Assembly (NCBI RefSeq): GCF_036227325.1
Contig: NZ_CP109467.1
Span: 8,928,001 to 8,992,000, forward strand
Reading direction: 5' to 3'
Origin: Streptomyces sp. NBC_01465
GTDB lineage: Bacteria; Actinomycetota; Actinomycetes; Streptomycetales; Streptomycetaceae
Length of the DNA: 64,000 nt
Position numbers and translations under genes: made by a program. This document shows positions 1-7,416 of the stretch, in pieces (position 1 is the first letter of the stretch; the number at the start of each line of letters is the position of its first letter). The notes under the pieces are model-generated. The model did no database searches. It had not been told where the DNA came from and worked only from the letters and a program-made list of their open reading frames with translations.

Positions 1-396
1 CACCCTCCCGGGGGGATCGCCGGGGCTGAAGCCGCCAATGGGCGGTTGGTCGACGGCAGGGCCATAGAGGCGCATTACGAGAGCGCCCTGCGGACGCGCA
101 GGACGGTGCCTTCCGAGCAGGAGTTGCGGGCTGCTACGGACCGTGTGACGGCGGACATTCGCCTGCTCATTCCCTGTACCGAGCGCATACCTGCAGAGAA
201 GCGTTCCCCGCAGCTGATTGGTGCGCTGAGCGATGCGGAGCATCTGCTGCTGCCGCGGGACTCTGCTGACGGTGAGGTTGGCGCCCGCATCCGTATGGCG
301 CACTGGGTGCACCTTCGAGCCCTGGCGCGGGTGTGCAGGGTTCTCCTCAAACAGCACGAGGCGCAGCTGCGCAGCTCACTGATCTTTAATGCGTGA
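1..396 (+). CDS. DUF6415-like hypothetical protein, 5' end outside window
   Basis: The frame is open from the first base; the only in-window start would be a TTG at 46, so the true start probably lies to the left. The product is a small helical protein with a hydrophobic 'RLLIPCTERIP' stretch and a C-terminal helix 'LARVCRVLLKQHEAQ', the layout I associate with the Streptomyces DUF6415 family, whose function is unknown to me. The last residues (from base 373) are encoded by the terminal repeat of the adjacent IS630-type element, so the natural C-terminus may have been replaced by about eight residues. Family assignment is from memory of the pattern and is moderate. Confidence 0.5.
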   Translation, partial: HPPGGIAGAEAANGRLVDGRAIEAHYESALRTRRTVPSEQELRAATDRVTADIRLLIPCTERIPAEKRSPQLIGALSDAEHLLLPRDSADGEVGARIRMAHWVHLRALARVCRVLLKQHEAQLRSSLIFNA

Positions 397-398
397 AG

Positions 399-1004
399 TT
401 ACGGTGGTTGGCGGGTCAGGCCGGTCCCGGTGAGGCAACCGTCGATCAGGTCCGGCCGGTACTGAAGCCGCTTGAGGCCGTGCTTCATCGCGGTGATGAG
501 ATGGTCGAGGCTGGGCACGGCAAGGTTGGCCAGGGTGCTGCGGTTCAGTTCGGCCCAGATTCCCTCGGCCGGGTTCAGATCCGGTGCGTACGACGGCAGT
601 TGGATCACCGTCAGCCAGTCCTGGTGGTCGGCGATGAACGTGCGTATCGGTGCGCAGGTGTGGCGGTTGAGGTTGTCCCAGACGACCACCAGTGGTGCGC
701 CCAGCTGGGTGTGGGCGGCGATCAGCAGATCCCGGTAGTCGCGCCAGGTGAAGCTGGGGGCCTCCTCCCTCCGGCGGCGGTAGACGTGCAGCCGGTAGAT
801 CAGCCGGGAGCGGTGTCCGTGCCGGTAACAGACCAGGTCGGCCACCGAGATGCGACCGCCGCGGCTGCCCGGCACCGCCACTACCGGAGTGTGCCCGCGC
901 GGCGCCCAGGTCCTGGCCCGCGGCGGGATCATCGTGCGGCCGCACTCGTCCTCGAAGCAGACCCAGGCATCCAGGTCTGCCGCCCTCTTTCCGCCGCCGG
1001 CCAC
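399..1004 (-). CDS. IS630-type transposase, catalytic DDE part (OrfB)
   Basis: Carries the RNase-H-like DDE nuclease that cuts and joins the element ends. The three acidic motifs are visible in order: 'CFEDECG' (first Asp/Glu), 'VVWDNLNRH' (second Asp) and '[16 protein letters not shown]' (final Glu), the DDE_3 arrangement of IS630/Tc1 enzymes. The frame has no obvious independent ribosome site; its nominal GTG lies inside OrfA, and it is in the -1 frame relative to OrfA near 985-1000, around a gcggaaagaggg stretch. Production by programmed -1 frameshifting is therefore likely, though a simple inactivating frameshift is not excluded. Confidence 0.85.
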   Translation of the reverse strand: MAGGGKRAADLDAWVCFEDECGRTMIPPRARTWAPRGHTPVVAVPGSRGGRISVADLVCYRHGHRSRLIYRLHVYRRRREEAPSFTWRDYRDLLIAAHTQLGAPLVVVWDNLNRHTCAPIRTFIADHQDWLTVIQLPSYAPDLNPAEGIWAELNRSTLANLAVPSLDHLITAMKHGLKRLQYRPDLIDGCLTGTGLTRQPP

Positions 1005-1468
1005 ACCTCGCTCTTGAACACCTCGACGGCCGCATCATCCCGCTCCACCGCCCGACGGGCGGGCATCTGACACGACCAGCCATGACGCCGCAGCAGCTTC
1101 CACACCCCCGCCAGCGAATAGCTCACATGGAACTTCCGCCCGATCACCGTCTTCACCCGCACCAGCGTCCACCGCTGATCACTCCAGCCGTGTGCTCCCG
1201 GACCCTGCCGCAAATAGGCTTCCAGCTTTGCGAACTGCGCATCACCCAGCCGCGGCCGACAGGCCGGTCCCCTCGACACCAGTGCGCGGCTGCCACCGCT
1301 CCGCCAGGCCCGCCGCCAGCGGTTCGCCGACATCCGCGTCACCCGCAACTCACCGGCCACGTCCTGATCGCTGCGGCCCAACGCGAACAACTCGGCCGCC
1401 CGCAAACGCACCCGCTCACGCCGAGCCCGCTCCGCATCGCTCATCCCACCGCCCTGCGCATACCTCAT
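929..1468 (-). CDS. IS630-type transposase, N-terminal helix-turn-helix part (OrfA)
   Basis: Encodes the DNA-binding half of the transposase. A first HTH is visible around '[17 protein letters not shown]' with recognition helix '[12 protein letters not shown]', followed by a second winged-helix-like segment including '[16 protein letters not shown]', typical of IS630 N-termini. I use the ATG at 1468; the in-frame ATG at 1444 is an alternative. Past 'SEVWPAAER' this frame reads into low-quality sequence while the catalytic sequence continues in the -1 frame, so the functional enzyme would be an OrfA-OrfB fusion. Confidence 0.8.
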   Translation of the reverse strand: MRYAQGGGMSDAERARRERVRLRAAELFALGRSDQDVAGELRVTRMSANRWRRAWRSGGSRALVSRGPACRPRLGDAQFAKLEAYLRQGPGAHGWSDQRWTLVRVKTVIGRKFHVSYSLAGVWKLLRRHGWSCQMPARRAVERDDAAVEVFKSEVWPAAERGRQTWMPGSASRTSAAAR

Positions 1469-1542
1469 ACCCACGGGCATAGCCCACCAGCCGGACCACG
1501 TCATCACCCCGCAGAACACCACGAGTTAAAGATCAGTGAGCT

Positions 1543-1810
1543 CGACACCCGGTACGCCAGACTCGGCACCGCGCGGGCGGTCGCGCTCGAGGTACTGGCC
1601 GAGCGTCGGGCCCAGATGCTCGCCGAGCCGCTGCGCGTCACCGTGGACGGGGTCGTGACCGTCGACCAGACCAACAACCTCACCGGCACCGAGCGCCAGA
1701 TTGCAGGACTCGCCAACCTGGTGGGCCCGGACGAGACAACCACCGTGGCCGGTGACGACGTGCCCGAGCTCGTGGCGGTCCCGCTGGTTCCCGCACGGCG
1801 CAGGCGGTGA
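1543..1810 (+). pseudogene. 3' remnant of a phage-type gene cut by the IS element
   Basis: An open frame runs straight out of the right end of the IS element and stops at 1810, five bases before the start of the minor capsid gene. The remaining ~88 residues begin LDTRYARLG and end in an acidic then proline/arginine tail. There is no start codon of its own with a ribosome site, so the 5' part was removed by the insertion. Its position just upstream of a MuF-type gene suggests the C-terminus of a phage portal or neighbouring structural protein, but I cannot identify the family from this fragment. Confidence 0.5.
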
Positions 1811-1814
1811 CCGG

Positions 1815-2633
1815 GTGCCGTACGACTGGCCGCCCCTGACCCCCGGCGATCCCGATGTCGTGGCCCGCCGGGTTGCCGCAGTTCTGGAGGACGCCTGGCA
1901 GCGCCTCGCCGACAAGCAGACTGCCGTCGTCGCGTCGATCGTCGCTCGGTGGCGACTCCCGTACGTGCTGACGACGCTGGAGGAGTTCAAGGCCGCCGTC
2001 TCGGATTTCCACAGCCGTGTGGACAACGAAGCGCAAGCGTTCGTACGAAGGCAGCTGCCACACCTCTACGAGCAGGGCGCCCAGGCCGCAGCACGCACGG
2101 TCGGCGAGGGCTCGTTCGTCTGGACGCAGCCGCACGCCGATGCCCTCCAGGCCCTTGCCTCCGACTCGTACGGAGACTTTCTGCGCCGGTCGCAGGAGGC
2201 TGAGCGCATGGCGGAACGCTGGTACCGGATGGCGCGCGCCGCTGCGCGCGAGGAGGTGCCGCTCCTGGCTGCGGGGAACACCACGGCCCGCCAGGCCGCG
2301 AAGTCCCTCGCGGACCGGCTGGCCGCGCAGTCGCTGACGCACGTCATCTACCGCAACGGCGCCCGCGTTCCGGTGAGGGTGTGGGCGGAGGCGGCGACGC
2401 TCGCGAAGTCAGCGGTGGCGTACAACGCGGGCACCCTGAACGTGGCCAGGGAGGCCAGCGTCACGATGGTCGAGGTCTTCGACGGGATCGGCTGCGGATG
2501 GACCAGCCACCAGGACCCCGACCTCGCCACCGGCACCCTGCGCACCGTGGACGACGCGGCGTCCTGGCCGATCTCCCACCCCCGGTGTCGCAGGGCCTTC
2601 GGGCCGCGCCCCGATGCGGCCGCAGTGGGCTGA
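1815..2633 (+). CDS. Phage minor capsid (MuF/SPP1 gp7-like) protein
   Basis: About 272 residues from a GTG start, close behind the previous stop. The protein is mostly helical, and its C-terminal ~60 residues carry a MuF-type signature: 'VEVFDGIGCGWTSHQDPD' followed by 'SHPRCRRAFGPRP'. In tailed phages this domain belongs to a minor head protein encoded directly after the portal gene. The expected downstream scaffold and major capsid genes are missing: 10 bases after the stop a GNAT gene begins on the other strand, and head-completion remnants reappear only at 10090. It is therefore an isolated prophage relic and probably not functional as part of a virion. Confidence 0.72.
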   Translation: MPYDWPPLTPGDPDVVARRVAAVLEDAWQRLADKQTAVVASIVARWRLPYVLTTLEEFKAAVSDFHSRVDNEAQAFVRRQLPHLYEQGAQAAARTVGEGSFVWTQPHADALQALASDSYGDFLRRSQEAERMAERWYRMARAAAREEVPLLAAGNTTARQAAKSLADRLAAQSLTHVIYRNGARVPVRVWAEAATLAKSAVAYNAGTLNVAREASVTMVEVFDGIGCGWTSHQDPDLATGTLRTVDDAASWPISHPRCRRAFGPRPDAAAVG

Positions 2634-2642
2634 CTCAAGCGG

Positions 2643-3200
2643 TCATCGCGTGGGAGCTGCTGCCCACTCGTGTTCGAGGACGGCATGAACGACGGAGTCC
2701 CGCCACCGCCCTGCCTTCTGGATGTGCTCGCGGATGATGCCCTCTTCTTGCATCCCTGCGGCGATCATCGTCTTCGCTGAAGCCTCGTTGAGCGGGGATC
2801 GCGCCCCCCACACCCGGTGGAGTCCGATCTCCTCGAAGGCGAGGCCGAGGACGAGCTGCACAGCCTCGACGCCGTAACCGACCCCCCAGGAGTCCGGTCG
2901 CAGTGCGAATCCCATCGTGGCGGCGCGCTGTTGATGAGGGTCGAGTGCGAGACGGGCGAAGCCGACCAGTTCCGAGCCGTCGCGCTCGACTACAGCAAGG
3001 GCGAACTCGCTGCGGGGAGTTGCGGTTGCGGAGGCGATGGACCGGGCCACGATCGCCGCCGTTTCCTCGCGGGTCCGGGGCTCGAACGAAAGGTGTTCCG
3101 TGGCTTCGCGGCTCCCGTAGATCGCGAGGACAGCCGCCACGTCATCGACGGTGAGTTCGCGTAGGGCGAGGCGGGAGCTGTGACGGCTGACCGGATACAT
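2643..3200 (-). CDS. GNAT N-acetyltransferase, RimJ/RimL type
   Basis: A 185-residue acetyl-CoA-dependent acyltransferase of the RimJ/RimL branch, which modifies protein N-termini or small amines. Visible features are the N-terminal 'LALRELTVDDVAAVLAIYG' strand-helix, the beta4 'ELVGFARLAL', an acetyl-CoA loop region 'RPDSWGVGYGVEAVQLVLG' (a weaker Q/RxxGxG/A form) and the C-terminal 'GLHRVWGARSPLNEASAKTM' motif that is highly typical of the subfamily. It lies tail-to-tail with the phage minor capsid gene only 9 bp away, marking the left boundary of the cargo block. The substrate cannot be inferred. Confidence 0.85.
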   Translation of the reverse strand: MYPVSRHSSRLALRELTVDDVAAVLAIYGSREATEHLSFEPRTREETAAIVARSIASATATPRSEFALAVVERDGSELVGFARLALDPHQQRAATMGFALRPDSWGVGYGVEAVQLVLGLAFEEIGLHRVWGARSPLNEASAKTMIAAGMQEEGIIREHIQKAGRWRDSVVHAVLEHEWAAAPTR

Positions 3201-3224
3201 GCCGGGACTCTATCGCCGCCGGTT

Positions 3225-4550
3225 CTACCGAGGGAGGGCCAGCCGCTGCGGTTTGTACGCGGCGATTTCCTCGGCCAGGTCGCGGGCGATGATGGCGTCG
3301 CGGGCGGTGCCGGCGGTGAGGGCCTGGCGAACACGTGCGGCGGAGACGACGATGCCCTGGTTGCGCAGCGAGGCCGGTAGGTCGAGGACGGGCCTAATCG
3401 CGGACGCAGCTCCGTCTAGGTCGCCGCCGTACAGATAGGTCAGGGCCTGGTTGCACTGCGCGCCCGCGAGATCGCCGAAGGCCCACTCGGGTGCGTTCGG
3501 ATCGCTGAACCCTTGTACGGCCTTCGCTGCTTGTGTGGCGAGCGGTTCGCCTCCGTGCCCGAGGAGAACTTCTGCTTCGACGGTGTAGTAGTGCTGCTTG
3601 GCATCCGGGTAGGTGAGCAGGCCGCCGAGGGCGTCGAGGTCGTCGGGCGTGACGCGGTCACGTCGTTCCGTAGCCGCCCGGTTGGCCGTGCGAACAGTGG
3701 CCTCGTCGCCCAACAGGGCTGCGGCCCTTGCTTCGAGACCGAGCATCCACAGACCTACTGTCCCGCGCTGCGGGTTGGCGTGTGCTGCGCCCTGGCGGGC
3801 GAAGTGCAGGGCGTCCTCAGGCTGGTTCGCCCAGTAGGCGATGAGCGATTTGAGACCGTTCACCAGGGCGATGAGGCCGGGGTGTTCGGCGTCGTCGGCG
3901 CAGGAGAGCGCCACCCGCGCTTGAACCATGGCTGTCTTCGGGTCGCCCATGTCGTTGCTGCCCTTGGCCATCAGGAACGACAGAACCGTGGCCTGAAAGT
4001 TCAGGTCGCGCAACTGCGACGGGCGCAGGCGCCCGCCTTCGAGCAGCCGGAATACGTCGTCCTGAGCGGATGCGAGGTCGTCCCAGATCGTTGCGAGGGG
4101 CACGCGGGGGTACTCGGCGACGAGGCGGGTCACCTCGTCGTTCACGAAGCCGATCGCTTCAGCGCCCACGCGCTCCCTTTCCGTTCCGAGGACGAAGTCC
4201 TTTGCTCGTCGCGCTGCCATGACGCCCATCCTTTTCATCTCGGTCAGATCCCCGCCGAGTTCGGCGGGTGTTGCAGGCGGCGCGCTATTCAGAGCGGGGA
4301 TGGCAGGAGCGGTGCCGTCAGGAATCTCCGACCAGAGGGCGTCGATGCTGTATCCCAGGAGCTCCACCAGTACTCGGCGGGCGTCCCGCTGCGGCCGGCG
4401 TGCTCCGTAGAACCAGGCCTCGAACGTTGTTTGGGCCGGTTCGATCCCAGGGAGATTGATCCTGTTCGCGGCTTGTCGGAACTGCGGCAGGAACGCCTCG
4501 TGGCTGCGCCACTCGCGTTCTTCGAGGAGATAGCGGAAGAGCGTACGCAT
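3225..4550 (-). CDS. TPR-containing regulator (Streptomyces XRE-like family)
   Basis: A 441-residue protein with an N-terminal region ('FEAWFYGARRPQRDARRVLVELLGYSIDALW') that resembles the degenerate HTH of Streptomyces XRE-type regulators, then a long all-helical TPR-like body with pairs such as 'ALSCADDAEHPGLIALVNGLKSL'. I chose the ATG at 4550 because a G-rich stretch (gggggg) sits 6-8 bases ahead; the ATG at 4562 is possible. It is divergently placed from the HATPase gene at 4799 across a 248-bp gap, a pairing frequently seen in Streptomyces accessory loci, suggesting that the two act in one regulatory circuit. The signal sensed is unknown. Confidence 0.7.
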   Translation of the reverse strand: MRTLFRYLLEEREWRSHEAFLPQFRQAANRINLPGIEPAQTTFEAWFYGARRPQRDARRVLVELLGYSIDALWSEIPDGTAPAIPALNSAPPATPAELGGDLTEMKRMGVMAARRAKDFVLGTERERVGAEAIGFVNDEVTRLVAEYPRVPLATIWDDLASAQDDVFRLLEGGRLRPSQLRDLNFQATVLSFLMAKGSNDMGDPKTAMVQARVALSCADDAEHPGLIALVNGLKSLIAYWANQPEDALHFARQGAAHANPQRGTVGLWMLGLEARAAALLGDEATVRTANRAATERRDRVTPDDLDALGGLLTYPDAKQHYYTVEAEVLLGHGGEPLATQAAKAVQGFSDPNAPEWAFGDLAGAQCNQALTYLYGGDLDGAASAIRPVLDLPASLRNQGIVVSAARVRQALTAGTARDAIIARDLAEEIAAYKPQRLALPR

Positions 4551-4798
4551 CGTGCCCCCCATCCCGTATGTCTAGCGCGTCATCACCGACGGTACGACCA
4601 ACGCCCTGTCAATTTGCCCTGTGTAGAAGGAACTTGAACAGTCCGGGGAGATTCCGAGGTTGGTGCGAGGGTCGCGTCAATCCGAGGGTCGCAAGTCGAG
4701 GGGGAAGTGGGGGTAGAGCTGAAAGGCCCTGGTTGTCACGCTCGATTCAGCCCTCACTGAGCGCGTACGGACGAGCACCGTGAATCAGGGAGTCAGAC

Positions 4799-5278
4799 GT
4801 GAACTTGCAGGTTCAGCAGACTGCGTCACTCGTGGACCAGCGAGTGGATGCCTCCGCGGTCATGACCGCGATCGTTGTGCGGGAGCAGGCGATGGCGGTG
4901 CCGATGATCTACCGCTCTGTAGGGCTCAGTCGGATACAGGCCCGTCGGACCCTCACGATGTGGAACTGGTGCGGGGACATCGAGGACGCCGTCTTGGTAG
5001 TCAGCGAACTCGTAACGAATTCGATCAACCATGCCCGCGTGGTCGGGGAGCTCCTCTCTCTACGTCTGGCGGTACTTGAGGACGGCAGTCTCCTCGTCGA
5101 CGTCTCCGACCCGGTGGCTGACTTCTCCAACTTCGGGCAGTCGGTTGCTCCGAGTGATGGTGATGAGCAGGGCCGCGGTCTTCGCCTGGTGCGCGCGGTC
5201 GGCGGGGACCTGTGGTGGTTCCTGAGACAAGGCGAGGGCGGCAAGACAGTGCGCGCCCATTTGCGTCCGTTGGCCTGA
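4799..5278 (+). CDS. HATPase-domain (RsbW-like) ATP-binding protein
   Basis: A 159-residue GHKL-fold protein of the anti-sigma-factor kinase type. The N-box is 'ELVTNSINHA' and the G2 region is 'GRGLRLVRAVGG'; the middle 'VDVSDP' matches the G1 region in degenerate form. Family members bind ATP and can hold sigma factors, but most Streptomyces copies have no assigned partner, and no sigma or anti-anti-sigma gene sits next to this one. GTG start with an upstream gggag. Divergent from the TPR regulator at 3225-4550, with which it probably shares a control region. Confidence 0.8.
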   Translation: MNLQVQQTASLVDQRVDASAVMTAIVVREQAMAVPMIYRSVGLSRIQARRTLTMWNWCGDIEDAVLVVSELVTNSINHARVVGELLSLRLAVLEDGSLLVDVSDPVADFSNFGQSVAPSDGDEQGRGLRLVRAVGGDLWWFLRQGEGGKTVRAHLRPLA

Positions 5279-5424
5279 GGGGCGGGCTCTGCACGACCTG
5301 CTGCGGGGGCTTGCTGTCTCCCGGCCCTCGCAGCCGGACATGGAGAGCCCGTTCCTTCAACATCTCGACGATGCGCCGGAGTTCGGACCGGTCGACCACC
5401 GGCCGCCTGATAGGAGGACGAGGG

Positions 5425-6105
5425 ATGAGCGGGGACGGACTGCTGGGTGCCGGCGGGAGCCGCTTCGTGGCCGACTGGGCCACGGCTGCGGCTGCGCGCG
5501 CCCGTGCCGCGGCCCTGGTCGTGGAGCACCGGACGTCTCGTACCGAGGTGCTGCGCAATCCGCACCAGAGCGAGGAGTGGGCTCGCGCTGTTGTGCGCTC
5601 GCCCCGGCTGCTTGCCGCGGTGAGCGCCGTGATCGGTCCGGACGTTGCCGTGGAGAACACGTTCCTCGTCATCAAGTGGCCTGGGTCGATCTTCGAGGTT
5701 CCGTGGCACCAGGACGGGATCAATGACCGGATCGAACTCGACCCGAAGAGGTCGGTGGCCGCGTGGCTGGCGCTGACCGATGCCCGCCAGGACTCCGGGT
5801 GCCTGCACGTGATGCCAGGGTCCCAGCGGGCCGGGTACCTCCCGTACGGCGCTGAGGACGACTCCGGTGCGGTGCGCGGGCGGGCGCTGGGTGCGGTTGT
5901 CCCGGCTGGGGTGCGGGGCGTTCCCGTTCCGGTGATGGCCGGGTCCGGGCTGTTGATGGATCCCCAGTTGCTGCACAGGTCGGGCTCGAACCAGGGCGAG
6001 GGCGCTCGGCTCGGCCTGAACATTCGCTTCGTCGCGCCGGACGGCGTCCAGATGCGCGACGGCTCAAGCCCCAGCCTCGTCCCGGTCAGCGGGAGTGGCT
6101 GGTAG
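5425..6105 (+). CDS. PhyH-like Fe(II)/2-oxoglutarate dioxygenase
   Basis: A 226-residue phytanoyl-CoA-dioxygenase-type hydroxylase. The iron-binding 2-His/1-Asp facial triad can be read: 'VPWHQDGIND' supplies HxD, and 'PQLLHRSGSNQGEGARLGLNIRF' contains the distal His plus the Arg that grips 2-oxoglutarate. 'LALTDARQDSGCLHVMPGSQ' is the family's conserved central block. The ATG at 5425 follows a strong ribosome site (taggaggacgaggg). It heads a short plus-strand series with the unknown gene at 6137 and methyltransferase at 6655, followed by a convergent MFS exporter and a kinase-like gene, which looks like a small tailoring/resistance cassette. The substrate is unknown; many PhyH relatives act on natural products or amino acids. 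Confidence 0.82.
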   Translation: MSGDGLLGAGGSRFVADWATAAAARARAAALVVEHRTSRTEVLRNPHQSEEWARAVVRSPRLLAAVSAVIGPDVAVENTFLVIKWPGSIFEVPWHQDGINDRIELDPKRSVAAWLALTDARQDSGCLHVMPGSQRAGYLPYGAEDDSGAVRGRALGAVVPAGVRGVPVPVMAGSGLLMDPQLLHRSGSNQGEGARLGLNIRFVAPDGVQMRDGSSPSLVPVSGSGW

Positions 6106-6136
6106 TCCCATCCGGACGGAAGCAGAGGAGTGCACC

Positions 6137-6565
6137 ATGACCATCCTCAAGGAGTTCCTCGACCAGGATGCGCCGACGCGTATTCGGGTGCTGAACGGCG
6201 AGGACACCGACGCCGAGCGGCGCGGCGACAAGAAGGCCGTCGCCCGAAGCGAGTGCACGTACTACTGCCCCGACGAGGCCACGGCCCGCCGGTGCATCAG
6301 CGCGCTGGAGGAGTCGGACAGGCGACTGCGCGAGCGCCCCGAAGAGCTGATGTTGTGGGACTGGCAGGCCACCTACTGGGAGGCCGAACAGGACAACCCC
6401 AACGGGGGCGGCACCGTGATCCTCGGAGTGGCCTGGTACGACCAGGAGTTCTTCGACGACCGCCGCGACGCCTGGTTCGGGGCGATGCACACGCGGATCT
6501 ACAAGCAGCTCGGCATCCCGTTGGAGAACATCACCGTCGAACACTGGACGCGCCTCACTGCGTGA
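6137..6565 (+). CDS. Hypothetical protein, 142 aa, unrecognised
   Basis: I do not recognise this 142-residue acidic protein. It starts at ATG 6137 (cagaggagtgcacc gives a ribosome site) 31 bases after the dioxygenase stop, so it is probably co-transcribed. It has a conserved-looking aromatic core ('LMLWDWQATYWEAE', 'GVAWYDQEFFDDRRDAWFGAM') and no signal peptide or membrane segment. The many Trp/Tyr residues suggest a folded alpha/beta domain rather than a leader peptide. A strong hairpin follows the gene, so transcription may stop here before the methyltransferase. Confidence 0.65.
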   Translation: MTILKEFLDQDAPTRIRVLNGEDTDAERRGDKKAVARSECTYYCPDEATARRCISALEESDRRLRERPEELMLWDWQATYWEAEQDNPNGGGTVILGVAWYDQEFFDDRRDAWFGAMHTRIYKQLGIPLENITVEHWTRLTA

Positions 6566-6586
6566 CCTGACGCCCCATCGATGAAC

Positions 6587-6623
6587 GCGGTCGGGTCCAC
6601 TCCTGGGGAGCGGGCCCGACCGC
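6587..6623 (+). terminator. Hairpin terminator candidate after the 6137 gene
   Basis: Arms gcggtcgggtcc (6587-6598) and gggcccgaccgc (6612-6623) pair over 12 bp with one G-U, around a 13-nt loop, followed by a pyrimidine-rich ctcctctt. It lies 22 bases past the stop of the upstream gene and 31 bases before the methyltransferase start, so it would act as a terminator or attenuator between the two. Confidence 0.6.
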
Positions 6624-6654
6624 TCCTCTTACTCGCGGAACGGACGGGACTGCT

Positions 6655-7416
6655 GTGGACATGTTCGACCAGGACGCCATGCTGTGGGACGAGTGGGCGG
6701 ACACCTACAACGAAAAGAGCCTTGGGCCGGCCGCGCCGGTCGCTGCCGTGCTGGCAGAGCTGGCGGCGGGCGGCCCGGCCCTGGAACTCGGTATTGGCAT
6801 GGGCAGAGTGGCGTTGCCGCTTGCTAGACACGGAGTACCGGTGACGGGCCTGGACGTCTCCACGAAGATGGTCCGGCACCTGGCCGAACGGACCGGGGAC
6901 CTGCCCGTCGACTACCGCCTGGCCGACATGGCGTCGTTCACGCTGCCCGGCCGTCACACGCTGGTCTACGTGGTCGCGTCCACCTTCTACCTGCTGGCGT
7001 CTGCTGAGCGGCAGCAGGGGTGCCTGAACTGTTGCGGCCGCGCGTTGATGGCCGGGGGCCGCCTGGTGGTCGAGGCGTCCGTGCCCGGGAGCGCCGCGCT
7101 GCCGCTGGAGTCCGGGGTGATTCCCCGAGCCGTGGACGAGGGCGTCGCGAAGCTCTCGATCGTTCTGCACGAGGCGCAGACACAGCTGCTGCACTCGCAG
7201 GAGGTCCGGTTGTCGGCGGACGGGACGAGCTTGCGGAAGGTGACCCGCCGCTACGTGCACCTGGACGAGCTGGACCAGATGGCCGCCTTCGCCGGTTTCA
7301 CGCTGGAGGCCCGCTACAACGGGTGGGATCGCACCCCGTACGAGGATGGGCAGGAGCGGCACATCAGCGTCTACTCAGTCCCGGGACAACTCGGCGGCGG
7401 TCTCGGTGAGGGGTAG
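6655..7416 (+). CDS. Class I SAM-dependent methyltransferase
   Basis: A 253-residue Rossmann-fold methyltransferase. Motif I is 'ALELGIGMGRVALPLA', motif II is the acidic end of 'VTGLDVSTKMV', and 'DYRLADMASFTL' is the adenine-contacting motif III region. The C-terminal part ('SLRKVTRRYVHLDELDQMAAFAGFTLEARYNGW') is the layout of the ubiE/small-molecule methyltransferase group. GTG 6655 is taken as start; ATG 6661 is equally possible. The last 42 bases overlap the 3' end of the convergent MFS gene. Substrate unknown; neighbours suggest small-molecule tailoring. Confidence 0.85.
   Translation: MDMFDQDAMLWDEWADTYNEKSLGPAAPVAAVLAELAAGGPALELGIGMGRVALPLARHGVPVTGLDVSTKMVRHLAERTGDLPVDYRLADMASFTLPGRHTLVYVVASTFYLLASAERQQGCLNCCGRALMAGGRLVVEASVPGSAALPLESGVIPRAVDEGVAKLSIVLHEAQTQLLHSQEVRLSADGTSLRKVTRRYVHLDELDQMAAFAGFTLEARYNGWDRTPYEDGQERHISVYSVPGQLGGGLGEG

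Larger units (their letters stand above)
373..1542 (-). mobile_element. IS630-family insertion sequence with 17-bp perfect terminal repeats
   Basis: A 1.17-kb element bounded by 17-bp perfect inverted repeats (373-389 agctcactgatctttaa; complement at 1526-1542). The match continues imperfectly inward to about 28 bp. Inside are two overlapping minus-strand frames for the DNA-binding and DDE parts of an IS630/Tc1-type transposase. IS630 elements normally duplicate a TA target. No TA lies immediately outside the repeats, but both repeats contain TTAA, so the real junction could be that TA, which would make the outer 14 bp part of a palindromic target. The element separates a DUF6415-like gene from a truncated gene at 1543. 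Confidence 0.85.

Noticed and set aside
376..1083. Long frames on both strands across the IS element
   Set aside because: They are out-of-frame readings of the transposase genes, with Arg/Pro-rich low-quality translations.
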